Origin: Ewingella sp. CoE-038-23
Lineage (GTDB): Bacteria; Pseudomonadota; Gammaproteobacteria; Enterobacterales; Enterobacteriaceae
Direction of reading: 5' to 3'
NCBI RefSeq assembly: GCF_040419245.1
Contig: NZ_JAZHOH010000001.1
Location: forward strand, 2,852,001-2,916,000
DNA: 64,000 nt
The notes below the pieces were generated by a model. It had not been told where the DNA came from and did no database searches. It was given only the letters and a program-made list of their open reading frames with translations. Shown one piece after another: positions 28,531 to 38,616 of the stretch. The number at the start of each line of letters is the position of its first letter. Position 1 is the first letter of the stretch. A program made the position numbers and the translations under genes.

Positions 28531-30339
28531 ATGTTTTCGCGACTCATCACAGCAGCTTTATTTTCCGCGCTGAGCCTTTGCGCTCAGGCCGAAGTCATTC
28601 AGGACAGCTACGCCTTCTCCGTTCTGGGTGAACCTAAATATTTTTCCAACTTCAGCAACTTCGATTACGTCAATCCGGCTGCGCCGAAAGGCGGCACTAT
28701 TCGCCTGGCGGCCATTGGCACCTATGACAATTTCAACCGCTACGCCTCGCGCGGCAACCCGGCGGTGCGCAGCGACACCCTTTACGACAGCCTGTTTACC
28801 ACCTCTAGCGACGAAATCGGCAGCTATTATCCGCTGGTTGCCGACTCCGCGCGCTATGACAGTAACTTCCGCTGGGTCGAAGTCGATATTAACCCACGCG
28901 CCCGTTTCCACGACGGCAGCGCCATCACCGCCAGCGACGTGGCGTTCACCTTCAGCAAATTTATGACCGAGGGCGTGCCGCAGTTCCGCGTGGTGTACAA
29001 AGGCGCCGAGGTGAAAGCCATTTCACGCCTGACGGTGCGGATCGTCCTGCCGCGCCCGGACAAAGATATGATGCTCGGCCTGCTCGGCTTGCCTATCCTG
29101 CCGCAGAAGTTTTGGGAAAAGCATAAGTTTAACGAGCCGCTTTCTACTCCGCCGTTGAGCAGCGGCCCTTATCGCATCAGTGATTACAAACTGGGACAGT
29201 TCGTCACCTACTCCCGCGTGCCGGACTACTGGGCGGCCAATTTGCCGGTCAACCGCGGGCGCTATAATTTCGACACTATTCGCTACGACTACTACCTCGA
29301 CGACAGCATTGCGCTGGAAGCTTTTAAATCCGGCGCTTTCGACTTCCGAATGGAGGCTTCGCCAAAGAACTGGGCGACGCAATATAAAGGCGCCAACTTC
29401 AGCAAAAACTACATTGTGAAGCAGGATGACCAGAATCAGGCCGCGCAGGACACCCGCTGGCTGGCCTTCAATATTCAGCGCCCGCAGTTTAGCGATCGTC
29501 GGGTGCGCGAGGCGCTAACCCTGGCCTTTGATTTCGAATGGATGAATAAGGCGCTCTACTTCGGCTCGTGGCAGCGCGCTAACAGCTATTTCCAAAATAC
29601 CGAGTACAGCGCCAGCAACTACCCTAACTCCGCCGAGCTGGCGTGGCTGGCTCCGCTGAAGGGGCAGATTCCCAACGAGGTCTTTAGCAAGCTTTATCAC
29701 CCACCTAGCTCCGACGGCAGTGGTAATGACCGCAGCAACCTGCTGAAAGCCACTGAGCTGTTAAAACAGGCGGGCTGGGAAGTCAGAAACCAGCAGTTGG
29801 TTAACGCCAAGACCGGCAAGCCATTCACCTTTGAATTGCTGCTGCCGGGCGGCGCGAATACCCAGTATGCCCTGCCCTTCCAGCACAATTTGGCGCGTTT
29901 AGGTATCAAAATGACCCTGCGCGAAGTCGATAATTCACAGTTTATTCGCCGTATTCGCCAACGGGATTTCGACATGGTGCCGAGCGTTTACAGCGCGATG
30001 CCCTACCCCAGCCCTGACCTGCAAATTATCTGGAACAGCAAATACATTGATTCAAGTTATAACCGCCCCGGCGTGAAAGACCCGGCGGTCGATAAGCTGA
30101 CAGACGAGATAGCCGCCAACCAAGGCAAGCAGGACGCCCTGCTGGCTCTGGGACACGCGCTGGACCGCGTACTGACGTGGAACATGTATATGATCCCCAT
30201 GTGGTACAACAACCACCAGCGCTACGCCTACTGGGACAAATTCTCCATGCCATCCATTCAGCCGATGAATGGGCTGGAGATGGACACTTGGTGGTATGAC
30301 TTTAACCGCGCTAACCGTTTACCGGCAGAGCGGCGCTAA
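28531..30339 (+). CDS. yejA: Peptide ABC transporter substrate-binding protein YejA
   Basis: The 602-residue protein has a signal peptide (ITAALFSALSLCAQA) and the SBP family 5 architecture (YVNPAAPKGGTIRLAA, FTFSKFMTEGVPQFR, RRVREALTLAFDFEW). YejABEF imports oligopeptides, including microcin C, and affects resistance to antimicrobial peptides in relatives. First gene of yejABEF. AGGAG lies in the upstream spacer, though the closest purine motif is CAGG next to the ATG. Confidence 0.95.
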   Translation: MFSRLITAALFSALSLCAQAEVIQDSYAFSVLGEPKYFSNFSNFDYVNPAAPKGGTIRLAAIGTYDNFNRYASRGNPAVRSDTLYDSLFTTSSDEIGSYYPLVADSARYDSNFRWVEVDINPRARFHDGSAITASDVAFTFSKFMTEGVPQFRVVYKGAEVKAISRLTVRIVLPRPDKDMMLGLLGLPILPQKFWEKHKFNEPLSTPPLSSGPYRISDYKLGQFVTYSRVPDYWAANLPVNRGRYNFDTIRYDYYLDDSIALEAFKSGAFDFRMEASPKNWATQYKGANFSKNYIVKQDDQNQAAQDTRWLAFNIQRPQFSDRRVREALTLAFDFEWMNKALYFGSWQRANSYFQNTEYSASNYPNSAELAWLAPLKGQIPNEVFSKLYHPPSSDGSGNDRSNLLKATELLKQAGWEVRNQQLVNAKTGKPFTFELLLPGGANTQYALPFQHNLARLGIKMTLREVDNSQFIRRIRQRDFDMVPSVYSAMPYPSPDLQIIWNSKYIDSSYNRPGVKDPAVDKLTDEIAANQGKQDALLALGHALDRVLTWNMYMIPMWYNNHQRYAYWDKFSMPSIQPMNGLEMDTWWYDFNRANRLPAERR

Positions 30340-30348
30340 GGTGGGCCT

Positions 30349-31443
30349 GTGACATCCTACATCCTGCGCCGCCTGCTGCTGATCATTCCCACCCTGTGGG
30401 CGATCATCACCATCAACTTCTTCATTGTGCAAATCGCCCCCGGCGGCCCGGTCGATCAGGCTATTGCCGCCATTCAAATGGGTAAAAGCAGTGGCATCCC
30501 CGGCAGCGGCGGTGGCAGCGATCTCGGCAAAGCCTCGCCTGGCGTGGGCCAAGTAGGCGACAGCCAGTATCGCGGCGCGCGCGGGCTGGACCCGGAAGTC
30601 ATCGCCGAAATTACTCACCGTTTTGGCTTCGACAAGCCGCTGCATGAGCGCTATTTCGACATGCTGTGGAGCTATGTGCGCTTTGATTTCGGCGACAGTC
30701 TGTTTCGCGGTTCCAGCGTCATGCAGTTGGTCAGGGACAGCCTGCCGGTGTCGGTCAGCCTTGGCCTGTGGAGTACGCTGATCATCTATCTGGTGTCGAT
30801 TCCGCTGGGCATTCGCAAAGCGGTGAAAAACGGCACGGCTTTTGATAATTGGAGCAGTTCGCTGATCATCATTGGCTACGCCGTGCCCTCTTTCCTGTTC
30901 GCCATTCTGCTGATCGTGCTGTTTACCGGCGGCAGCTACCTCGACTGGTTCCCGCTGCGCGGCCTGACCTCGCCCAATTTCGACCTGCTTCCGTGGTATG
31001 GCAAAGTGACCGACTACCTCTGGCACATCACGCTGCCGGTGCTGGCGACGGTGATTGGCGGTTTCGCCACCCTCACCATGCTGACTAAAAACTCCTTTAT
31101 GGATGAGATCCGCAAGCAGTACGTGGTGACGGCGCGGGCCAAGGGGCTGAGTGAGAAGAAAATTCTTTACCGCCACGTGTTCCGCAACGCCATGCTGCTG
31201 GTGATCGCCGGGTTCCCGGCCACCTTTATCAGCATGTTTTTTACCGGCTCACTGCTGATTGAAGTGATGTTCTCCCTGCAAGGGCTGGGGCTGCTGGGTT
31301 ATGACGCTATTGTCTCCCGCGACTTCCCGGTGATGTTCGGCACCCTGTACATCTTCACCCTCATCGGCCTGTTGCTGAACATTATTAGCGATATCACTTA
31401 CACGCTGGTTGACCCCCGCATCGACTTTGAGGCCCGCCAATAA
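30349..31443 (+). CDS. yejB: Peptide ABC transporter permease YejB
   Basis: The 364-residue inner-membrane permease starts at GTG, giving [20 protein letters not shown] as in E. coli YejB. It has the DppB-type layout with a periplasmic insertion and the cytoplasmic coupling motif [19 protein letters not shown]. It is nine bases after yejA, and its stop overlaps the yejE start (TAATG). Confidence 0.95.
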   Translation: MTSYILRRLLLIIPTLWAIITINFFIVQIAPGGPVDQAIAAIQMGKSSGIPGSGGGSDLGKASPGVGQVGDSQYRGARGLDPEVIAEITHRFGFDKPLHERYFDMLWSYVRFDFGDSLFRGSSVMQLVRDSLPVSVSLGLWSTLIIYLVSIPLGIRKAVKNGTAFDNWSSSLIIIGYAVPSFLFAILLIVLFTGGSYLDWFPLRGLTSPNFDLLPWYGKVTDYLWHITLPVLATVIGGFATLTMLTKNSFMDEIRKQYVVTARAKGLSEKKILYRHVFRNAMLLVIAGFPATFISMFFTGSLLIEVMFSLQGLGLLGYDAIVSRDFPVMFGTLYIFTLIGLLLNIISDITYTLVDPRIDFEARQ

Positions 31444-32489
31444 TGACGCTAAGCCCTCTGAATCAGGCGAGATGGGCGCGTTTTCGCGCCAATAAACGCG
31501 GCTACTGGTCGCTGTGGATTTTCCTCACGCTGTTTATCCTTTCGCTACTTTCTAACATTCTTGCCAATGATAAACCCCTGCTGGCGAGCTATCAGGGCCA
31601 GCTGACGGTGCCGTTTTTGTTTGATTACAGCGAAACCACTTTTGGCGGCGAGCTGCAAACCCCGACCGACTACCAAGACCCCTTTGTGGTTGGGCAAATC
31701 GAGAAACACGGCTGGGCAATCTGGGCGCCTATTCGCCGCAGCTTTAACTCGATTAATTTCGCCACCGATCAAACTTTCCCTTCGCCGCCTTCTGCCGACA
31801 ACTGGCTGGGTACCGACGGCGACGGCCATGACGTGTTGGCGCAACTACTGTACGGCCTGCGTATTTCGCTGTTTTTCGGTATCACGCTGACTGTACTTTC
31901 CTCGCTGATTGGCGTGCTGGTTGGCGCGACCCAGGGCTACTACGGCGGGCGCATTGACCTGCTCGGCCAGCGGCTGATTGAAGTCTGGTCGGGGATGCCG
32001 ACGCTATTTTTAATCATCATGCTGTCGAGCGTGGTGCAGCCGAACTTCTGGTGGCTGCTGCTGATTAGCGTGCTCTCCGGCTGGATGATTCTGGTTGGCG
32101 TGGTGCGCGCCGAGTTTTTACGCACTCGCAACTTCGACTATATCCGCGCCGCGCAGGCGATGGGGGTCAGTGACCGGATGATCATGCTGCGCCACATGCT
32201 GCCGAACGCCATGGTGGCGACGCTGACCTATATGCCCTTTATCCTCTGCGGCTCGATAACGACCCTCACTTCGCTGGATTTCCTCGGCTTTGGCCTGCCG
32301 CCGGGGTCGCCGTCGCTGGGTAATTTGCTGCTGGCCGGGAAGAATAATTTGCAGGCCCCGTGGCTCGGCATCAGCGCCTTTGTCGCTCTGGCCCTGCTGC
32401 TTTCACTGCTGATCTTTATCGGCGAAGCCGTGCGCGATGCCTTTGACCCGTCGTCAAAGCCGCAGCCAGTCTCTACTAAGGGCCGCTGA
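31443..32489 (+). CDS. yejE: Peptide ABC transporter permease YejE
   Basis: The 348-residue DppC-type permease has an N-terminal helix, a periplasmic segment and five further helices. The coupling motif is DYIRAAQAMGVSDRMIMLRH and the C-terminal LDFLGFGLPPGSPSLGNLL is typical. It pairs with YejB as a heterodimer. It overlaps yejB by one base and yejF begins one base after its stop. Confidence 0.95.
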   Translation: MTLSPLNQARWARFRANKRGYWSLWIFLTLFILSLLSNILANDKPLLASYQGQLTVPFLFDYSETTFGGELQTPTDYQDPFVVGQIEKHGWAIWAPIRRSFNSINFATDQTFPSPPSADNWLGTDGDGHDVLAQLLYGLRISLFFGITLTVLSSLIGVLVGATQGYYGGRIDLLGQRLIEVWSGMPTLFLIIMLSSVVQPNFWWLLLISVLSGWMILVGVVRAEFLRTRNFDYIRAAQAMGVSDRMIMLRHMLPNAMVATLTYMPFILCGSITTLTSLDFLGFGLPPGSPSLGNLLLAGKNNLQAPWLGISAFVALALLLSLLIFIGEAVRDAFDPSSKPQPVSTKGR

Positions 32490-32490
32490 T

Positions 32491-34086
32491 ATGAGTCATT
32501 CTGCTTTATTAGATATTCAAAACCTCAGCGCGGCCTTCGAGCTAGGCGACACCTCGCGTCAGGTGATAAGCCAAGTTTCGCTGAAGGTTGATCAAGGGGA
32601 AACGCTGGCGCTGGTTGGCGAGTCCGGCTCTGGGAAAAGCGTCACCGCGCTGTCGGTGCTGCGCCTGCTGCCTAACGTGACCTATCCCGAGGGAGACATT
32701 CTGTTTGCCGGCCAGTCGCTGCTCAATGCCAGTGAAAGCACCCTGCGCAAAGTGCGCGGCAACCAGATTGCGATGATTTTTCAGGAGCCGATGGTTTCAC
32801 TGAACCCTCTGCACAATATTGAAAAGCAGCTGGCGGAAGTGCTCTCTTTGCACCGGGGAATGGGCCGCGAAGCCGCGCGCGGCGAGATAATCAGCTGTCT
32901 CGACCGCGTGGGGATCCGCCAGGCGAAATCTCGCTTAGGGGATTTCCCCCACCAGCTTTCCGGCGGCGAACGCCAGAGGGTGATGATTGCCATGGCGGTG
33001 CTCACCCAGCCCAAGCTGCTGATCGCCGATGAGCCGACCACCGCGCTGGACGTCTCGGTGCAGGCGCAGATCCTCAAACTGCTCAACGAACTGAAGCAAG
33101 AGCTGAATATGGGGATGCTGTTTATCACCCATAACCTGAACATTGTGCGCCAGCTGGCAGATAACGTGGCGGTGATGCAGCACGGCAAGGTGGTGGAAAC
33201 CCAGCCGCGCGCCCTGCTCTTCAGCCAGCCGCACCACCCTTACACCCAGCGCCTGCTGCAAGCGGAGCCGCAGGGTCGCCCACGGCCGCTGGATAGCACC
33301 CAACCGGTTCTGTTGGAAGTCAAAGACCTTAGCGTGACCTTTTCCCGTAAACGCGGCTTACTGCGCCGCACCGTTAGCAGCAAGCAGGCGGTGAATAAAC
33401 TGAGTTTCAGCCTGCGTCGCGGGGAAAGTATTGGCGTGGTGGGGGAATCTGGCTCAGGGAAAAGCACCACCGGGCTGGCCCTGCTGCGCCTCATTAGCTC
33501 GCAAGGGGAGATCCTGCTCGGCGGCAAGCCGCTGCATCAGTTCACTCGCCGCCAGATGCTGCCTTTTAGAAGCCGGATGCAGGTGGTGTTTCAGGACCCC
33601 TTCTCGGCGCTGAACCCGCGCTTTACCGTGGAGCAGATTATCGCCGAAGGATTATTAGTTCACGGCAAGCTCGACGCCAATCAGCGCCAACAGCGGGTGA
33701 TTAAGGTGATGCAAGAGGTGGGGCTGGACGCCGAAACGCGTCATCGCTATCCGGCAGAGTTCTCCGGCGGGCAGCGCCAGCGCATTGCTATCGCCCGCGC
33801 GCTGGTGCTCGAGCCGGAAATCTTAATTCTTGATGAGCCAACGTCGTCGCTGGATAAATCGGTACAGGCGCAAATTCTGGCCATTCTCAGCGAGCTGCAA
33901 CTGCGCCTCGGCCTGTCTTATCTGTTTATCAGCCACGACCTGCGGGTGGTGCGCTCGCTGTGCCACCAACTGATCGTGCTGCGGGACGGGGAAGTCGTGG
34001 AACAAGGAGATTGCGAGGCGATTTTCCGTGCGCCAGCACACCCCTATACGCAGGAGTTGCTGTCACTGTCGACCTTAGAAGATTGA
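32491..34086 (+). CDS. yejF: Peptide ABC transporter dual ATPase YejF
   Basis: The 531-residue protein has two ABC domains fused head to tail. The first has GESGSGKSVTA, LSGGERQRVMIAMA and LLIADEPTTALD. The second has GESGSGKSTTGLALL, FSGGQRQRIAIARAL and ILILDEPTSSLD. Start at 32491 (MSHSALLDIQNL) by homology; the frame is open 18 codons upstream inside yejE. It energises YejAB E import. Confidence 0.95.
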   Translation: MSHSALLDIQNLSAAFELGDTSRQVISQVSLKVDQGETLALVGESGSGKSVTALSVLRLLPNVTYPEGDILFAGQSLLNASESTLRKVRGNQIAMIFQEPMVSLNPLHNIEKQLAEVLSLHRGMGREAARGEIISCLDRVGIRQAKSRLGDFPHQLSGGERQRVMIAMAVLTQPKLLIADEPTTALDVSVQAQILKLLNELKQELNMGMLFITHNLNIVRQLADNVAVMQHGKVVETQPRALLFSQPHHPYTQRLLQAEPQGRPRPLDSTQPVLLEVKDLSVTFSRKRGLLRRTVSSKQAVNKLSFSLRRGESIGVVGESGSGKSTTGLALLRLISSQGEILLGGKPLHQFTRRQMLPFRSRMQVVFQDPFSALNPRFTVEQIIAEGLLVHGKLDANQRQQRVIKVMQEVGLDAETRHRYPAEFSGGQRQRIAIARALVLEPEILILDEPTSSLDKSVQAQILAILSELQLRLGLSYLFISHDLRVVRSLCHQLIVLRDGEVVEQGDCEAIFRAPAHPYTQELLSLSTLED

Positions 34087-34097
34087 AGCGCGGAAAG

Positions 34098-34442
34098 TCA
34101 GAAAGGGTAAAGCGCGGAGACAGTTTCAGCGATAGCCGCGCCGGTATTTTTCAGTCGGCAGAGGGTGGCGCTTTCATCGTCGCGTTTTACAAACAGGCAG
34201 GGCTGGCCGTCGCACTCGACGACAGAGCTTTCCACCTGAATCTCCTGCAAGCATTCGGTCAGATGGTGCATAACCTGCCACGCCACCTCGCCTTCGTGGC
34301 TCAGTAGCTTCAGTCCAATCAGGTTGCTGCCCTCTTCGCTACCCGGTAGCGGAATCGGTTCAACCTTGATGCCGTCAAAACCCGTTAACCAACGGTAACT
34401 TTGCGGCAAACGATGTACTACCGAAAGTTGGATATTATTCAC
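34098..34442 (-). CDS. yejG: Conserved protein YejG
   Basis: I start this at the GTG 34442, giving MNNIQLSVVHRLPQSYRW, exactly the 114 residues of E. coli YejG; GGGGAT lies upstream. An ATG seven codons earlier is possible but adds a non-conserved leader. Conserved blocks are KVEPIP, CLFVKRDDE, and CRLKNTGAAIAE. Function unknown; E. coli yejG has been tied to aminoglycoside response, which the sequence cannot confirm. Convergent with yejF, 11 bases apart. Confidence 0.88.
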   Translation of the reverse strand: MNNIQLSVVHRLPQSYRWLTGFDGIKVEPIPLPGSEEGSNLIGLKLLSHEGEVAWQVMHHLTECLQEIQVESSVVECDGQPCLFVKRDDESATLCRLKNTGAAIAETVSALYPF

Positions 34443-34880
34443 GAGGATCCCCAGATGATTCACTCATTACTTCATTCACGCAAACGCTGCGTGTATAGCA
34501 AGTTATAGCCTTTGAACTCAAAGTGCGCTCGCCGATTCAACAAAATAATTAACATTATTGTAACGTCACGAACACAAAATGTTGGCTAATTGATGATTTT
34601 ATGTCCAGCTCGTGGTCGTTCTGCGAGCCAGATCTCGTTTTGACCTCTTTGTAACCTTTTTCACCCCATATCTCAACCAATTTAATTCATCGGCGTTACT
34701 TTCTTGACTCTATTTTTTTACAATTTAAAAACATCTTTTGTTAAAGAATATCGCACGATTTGTTTTCACCCTTTTTAATTTTAGGATTATTATCCGCACC
34801 GTTTTTACTGCTTTATGTTTTAACTGCTTTCCCTTTCCTGAGCCCGCTTGGCTCATATTCCAATACCAGCGAGAATTGAA
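34443..34880. other. Intergenic region yejG / keto-sugar block
   Basis: About 440 bases, strongly AT-rich between 34680 and 34830, between divergent genes. It marks the left edge of the segment that is absent between yejG and bcr in E. coli. No integrase, direct repeat or tRNA is visible. It probably contains promoters for both directions; no CRP or IdnR-type site was found here. Confidence 0.45.
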
Positions 34881-35498
34881 ATGGATAATGATCCGTCAAT
34901 GATTGATAACAATGCGCCCGAAAATGGTACCGGTTTCAGTCGCCGTGACCTGATTAAAGGGCTCACCTCTGCGATGGTGGCCACCACCTTACTCGGTTTT
35001 CCGTTCCTGACTCAGGCGGAAAAAGCCACGGCAGAAGCCTCCCCGGTAATTTTTGGTCAGTTCTACCTTGTCTCTCAAGCCGTCACTGAGCATAAGAATC
35101 TCAGCGAAGGGGCCTCAGCCCAAATTTTCAACGCGCTGTTCCGCGGACAGCCCGACTTCCCTTTGCAGGTCAGTAAGCTACATGCTCTGGTTAACAGCAA
35201 TCAGACAGCAAAAGAGCTGCAAGCGTTAGCCAAACAGCAAGGTCTGGGCGATCTGGTGACTAACATCGTCACCGCGTGGTACACAGGTTCGGTCGGACAT
35301 GGTACCGATTCCATCTTAATCTCTTATAAAGACGCGCTGATGTACCGCCCGGTGAGTGATGGCCTGATTGTGCCAACTTACTGCGGCAACGGTCCGCTGT
35401 GGTTCACCGCCGCGCCGCCAGCCGCCGCCATGCCCGAGGCGATGAGTGCCGACCGTTTCGGCCCGGCTACAGATACCAACCAAGTGAGTAAATCCTGA
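34881..35498 (+). CDS. Tat-exported small subunit of FAD sugar/ketogluconate dehydrogenase
   Basis: The 205-residue protein has a twin-arginine signal (FSRRDLIKGLTSAMVATTLL) and a C-terminal block ALMYRPVSDGLIVPTYCGNGPLWF typical of the small subunit of membrane FAD dehydrogenases of the sorbitol / 2-ketogluconate type. It is thought to chaperone and carry the folded flavoprotein through Tat. ATG 34881 chosen; the upstream in-frame start is only a TTG. It overlaps the GMC gene by one base (TGATG). Confidence 0.85.
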   Translation: MDNDPSMIDNNAPENGTGFSRRDLIKGLTSAMVATTLLGFPFLTQAEKATAEASPVIFGQFYLVSQAVTEHKNLSEGASAQIFNALFRGQPDFPLQVSKLHALVNSNQTAKELQALAKQQGLGDLVTNIVTAWYTGSVGHGTDSILISYKDALMYRPVSDGLIVPTYCGNGPLWFTAAPPAAAMPEAMSADRFGPATDTNQVSKS

Positions 35499-37153
35499 TG
35501 AAAAAACCTGAATTTATGGCGAACGGCGATGCGTCCGCTGATGTGATTGTGGTCGGTTCTGGCGTAGTTGGCGGCATGATTGCCGATCAGCTGGTCAGTC
35601 AGGGTTACTCGGTGCTGGTGCTGGAAGCCGGTTTGCGCATTGAGCGCGCTCAGGCGGTAGAAAACTGGCGCAACATGCCGTTTGAAAACCGCGCTGGCTC
35701 TGACTATCAGGGGCTTTACCCGCAGTCGGAAAACGCCCCGGCCCCACTCTACTTCCCAGAAAACAACTATGTGCATCTGACCGGCCCGAGCGCCAGCAGC
35801 TTTAAACAGGGCTATCTGCGCACCGTCGGCGGCACCACCTGGCACTGGGCGGCCTCCTGCTGGAGACACGTCCCGAACGATTTCAAAATGAAAACGCTGT
35901 ACGGCGTTGGCCGCGACTGGCCGATCTCCTATGACGAGTTGGAGCCTTACTACTGCCGCGCGGAAGAAGAGATTGGCGTTGCCGGGCCAAACGACCCCGA
36001 GCTGCAATCCCCTTCCGAGCGCAGCAAGCCCTACCCGATGGAGCAGGTGCCTTACGGCTATGGCGACACCCGTTTTGCCGAAGTGGTGAACCCGCACGGT
36101 TATCGCTCAGTGCCCATCCCCCAGGGCCGCAGCACCCGTCCGTGGAATGGCCGCCCAACCTGCTGTGGCAACAATAACTGCCAGCCAATCTGCCCAATCG
36201 GCGCCATGTATAACGGCATCGCCCACGTCGAACGCGCCGAAAACAAAGGTGCCGTGGTACTAGCCGAGGCGGTGGTTTACAAAATCGACACCGACGAAAA
36301 CAACAATGTCACCGCCGTTCACTGGCTGGACAACAAAAAGCAGTCGCATAAAGCCACCGGCAAAGTGTTCGCGCTGGCCTGTAACGGCATTGAAACCCCG
36401 CGCCTGCTGCTGATGGCGGCGAACGAGAAGAACCCGAACGGCATCGCCAACTCGTCCGATCACGTCGGCCGTAACATGATGGACCACTCGGGCTTCCACT
36501 GTACTTTCATTGCCCAAGAGCCGCTGTGGATTGGTCGCGGCCCGGCGCAGAGCAGCTGCCTGGTTGGCCCGCGCGACGGCGAGTTCCGCAAGGAATACTC
36601 CGCCAACAAGATGATCCTCAACAACATCAACCGCGTGATCCCGGCGACCTCCAAAGCCCTGCAAATGGGTCTGGTGGGTAAAGAGCTGGACGAAGAGATC
36701 CGCCGCCGCGCCATCTATGGCGTGGACCTGTCCATCAGCCTCGAGCCGCTGCCAGACCCGAATAACCGCCTGACGCTGAGCAAAACCCGTAAAGACCCCC
36801 ACGGCCTGCCGTGCCCGGATATTCATTACGACGTCGGCGATTATGTGCGTAAAGGCGCAGAGGCCGCGCACAAGCAGCTGGAGCACATTGGTCAGCTGTT
36901 TATGGCTGACGAGTTCAACATCACCACCAGCCTTAATGCCAACAACCACATCATGGGCGGCACCATTATGGGCAGCGACCCGAAAGATTCCGTGGTCGAC
37001 GGCAACTGCCGCACTCACGACCACGCCAACCTGTGGTTGCCGGGCGGCGGCGCGATCCCCTCTTCCAGCGTGGTCAACAGTACCCTGACCATGGCGGCAC
37101 TGGGCCTAAAAGCGGCAGATGATATGGCGAAGAAACTGGCAGGTGCGGCATGA
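35498..37153 (+). CDS. FAD-dependent GMC dehydrogenase, large catalytic subunit
   Basis: The 551-residue flavoprotein has an FAD-binding start DVIVVGSGVVGGMIADQL at about residues 15-32, ATPS-type TVGGTTWHWAASCWRH, and C-terminal HDHANLWLPGGGAIPSSS with the active-site His/Asn region. A cysteine cluster CCGNNNCQPICPIGAMY near residue 222 matches the 3Fe-4S ligands described for bacterial FAD glucose dehydrogenase. It has no signal of its own, so it is probably carried out by the Tat small subunit. Substrate likely gluconate, 2-ketogluconate or a polyol; the neighbours favour a gluconate series compound. Confidence 0.88.
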   Translation: MKKPEFMANGDASADVIVVGSGVVGGMIADQLVSQGYSVLVLEAGLRIERAQAVENWRNMPFENRAGSDYQGLYPQSENAPAPLYFPENNYVHLTGPSASSFKQGYLRTVGGTTWHWAASCWRHVPNDFKMKTLYGVGRDWPISYDELEPYYCRAEEEIGVAGPNDPELQSPSERSKPYPMEQVPYGYGDTRFAEVVNPHGYRSVPIPQGRSTRPWNGRPTCCGNNNCQPICPIGAMYNGIAHVERAENKGAVVLAEAVVYKIDTDENNNVTAVHWLDNKKQSHKATGKVFALACNGIETPRLLLMAANEKNPNGIANSSDHVGRNMMDHSGFHCTFIAQEPLWIGRGPAQSSCLVGPRDGEFRKEYSANKMILNNINRVIPATSKALQMGLVGKELDEEIRRRAIYGVDLSISLEPLPDPNNRLTLSKTRKDPHGLPCPDIHYDVGDYVRKGAEAAHKQLEHIGQLFMADEFNITTSLNANNHIMGGTIMGSDPKDSVVDGNCRTHDHANLWLPGGGAIPSSSVVNSTLTMAALGLKAADDMAKKLAGAA

Positions 37154-38556
37154 AAATAACGCTTCTGAAGGGCATCAGCCTCGCGCTGTTCGGCCTTGCT
37201 TTGAATGGCGCGGCACAGGCCGAGCTGTCACAGGCTGAATGGGCACAGCAGGGTAAAATGGTCGCCAGCGCGGCTGACTGTCAGGCTTGCCACACCAATC
37301 CGGGCGGCCAGCCTTTCGCCGGGGGATATCCGATCCACTCGCCGATGGGCACCATTTTCACCACCAACATCACGCCGTCCAAGCAGTTTGGTATCGGCAA
37401 TTACACTGAGGAGCAGTTTGCTCGCGCGGTGCGCCAAGGGGTACGCCCGGATGGCAAAAACCTGTACCCGGCCATGCCTTACACCTCTTACAGCCACATG
37501 AGCGATGAAGACATCAAAGCCATGTATGTCTACTTCCAGACGCAGGTCAAACCGGTCGAAAGCCCGACGCAGGAGACGGCGCTACCCTTCCCATTCAATA
37601 TGCGGATTGCCATGGCAGGCTGGAACTTGATGTACCTCGACAGTACGCCGTTTAAACCGGATGCCAGCAAAAGCGCCGAGTGGAATCGCGGCGCTTATCT
37701 GGTCAACGGTGCCGGGCACTGCGACACCTGCCACACCCCGCGTAACCTGATGATGGGTTCGGTGACCGATAAGCCATTGGCTGGCGGCATGGTCGGGCCT
37801 TGGTATGCGCCAAATATCAGTTCAGATCCGGTGAGCGGAATTGGTAACTGGACCCAGGCTGAGCTGGTGGAATACATGAAAACCGGCCGCGCTAATGGCA
37901 AGAATCAGGCCGCTGGCCCGATGGCAGAAGCCGTCGAAAATAGCCTGCAATACCTGCCTGACTCCGACCTGAACGCCATTGCCTTCTACCTCAAGAACAG
38001 CACGCCGGTGCGTGACCCTGAGGATAAGCAGTCTGCCGATACCTTTGGTAAAGCCTTTAACGTCGAGGAAGGTTTGCGCGGCGCGCATCCGGCCAACGCC
38101 AATGGCACCATTGATAGCGGCGCGGCGCTGTTCAGCGGCTACTGCGCCAGCTGCCACCAGCCGGACGGCTCAGGCAGCAAAAATCAGGCTTATCCATCGC
38201 TGTATAACAATACCGCGACCGGGCTGGGCAATGCGTCTAACCTGATTTCAGCCATTCTGTACGGTGTCGATCGCAACGTCGGCGGCCACCACGTGCTGAT
38301 GCCAAAATTTGGCGAAGGCTCTTATGTCGGTCAGCTTAACGACCAGCAAATCGCGGATATCTCCAACTATGTGCTGACCCACTACGGCAACGCGGCGATT
38401 CAGGTGAATGCCCATGACGTCGCGGTGTTACGCGCTGGTGGGCCAATCACCCTTCTCGCCAAGTTGCAGCCTTATATGGCTCCGGCGATGGTGGCTGGCG
38501 TGGTTATCTTATTAGTGCTGATTTTCTGGCTGGGAAGACGGCGTACTAACGCCTGA
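37150..38556 (+). CDS. Triheme membrane cytochrome c subunit
   Basis: The 468-residue protein has a signal peptide (SLALFGLALNGAAQA), three heme motifs CQACH (residues 44-48), CDTCH and CASCH, and a C-terminal anchor helix (MVAGVVILLVLIFWL). This is the standard cytochrome subunit of alcohol, gluconate and sorbitol dehydrogenase complexes; it passes electrons to ubiquinone. It overlaps the GMC stop by four bases. A terminator follows, so the three subunits form one operon. Confidence 0.92.
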   Translation: MKITLLKGISLALFGLALNGAAQAELSQAEWAQQGKMVASAADCQACHTNPGGQPFAGGYPIHSPMGTIFTTNITPSKQFGIGNYTEEQFARAVRQGVRPDGKNLYPAMPYTSYSHMSDEDIKAMYVYFQTQVKPVESPTQETALPFPFNMRIAMAGWNLMYLDSTPFKPDASKSAEWNRGAYLVNGAGHCDTCHTPRNLMMGSVTDKPLAGGMVGPWYAPNISSDPVSGIGNWTQAELVEYMKTGRANGKNQAAGPMAEAVENSLQYLPDSDLNAIAFYLKNSTPVRDPEDKQSADTFGKAFNVEEGLRGAHPANANGTIDSGAALFSGYCASCHQPDGSGSKNQAYPSLYNNTATGLGNASNLISAILYGVDRNVGGHHVLMPKFGEGSYVGQLNDQQIADISNYVLTHYGNAAIQVNAHDVAVLRAGGPITLLAKLQPYMAPAMVAGVVILLVLIFWLGRRRTNA

Positions 38557-38569
38557 TTGAGAGGAAATC

Positions 38570-38596
38570 AACACCCGGCGCTCTGCCGGGTGTTTT
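38570..38596 (+). terminator. Terminator of the dehydrogenase operon
   Basis: ACACCCGGC-GCTCT-GCCGGGTGT followed by TTTC, 14 bases after the cytochrome stop and before a convergent gene. Confidence 0.85.
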
Positions 38597-38616
38597 CATT
38601 TTAAGCTTGGTGCAGA

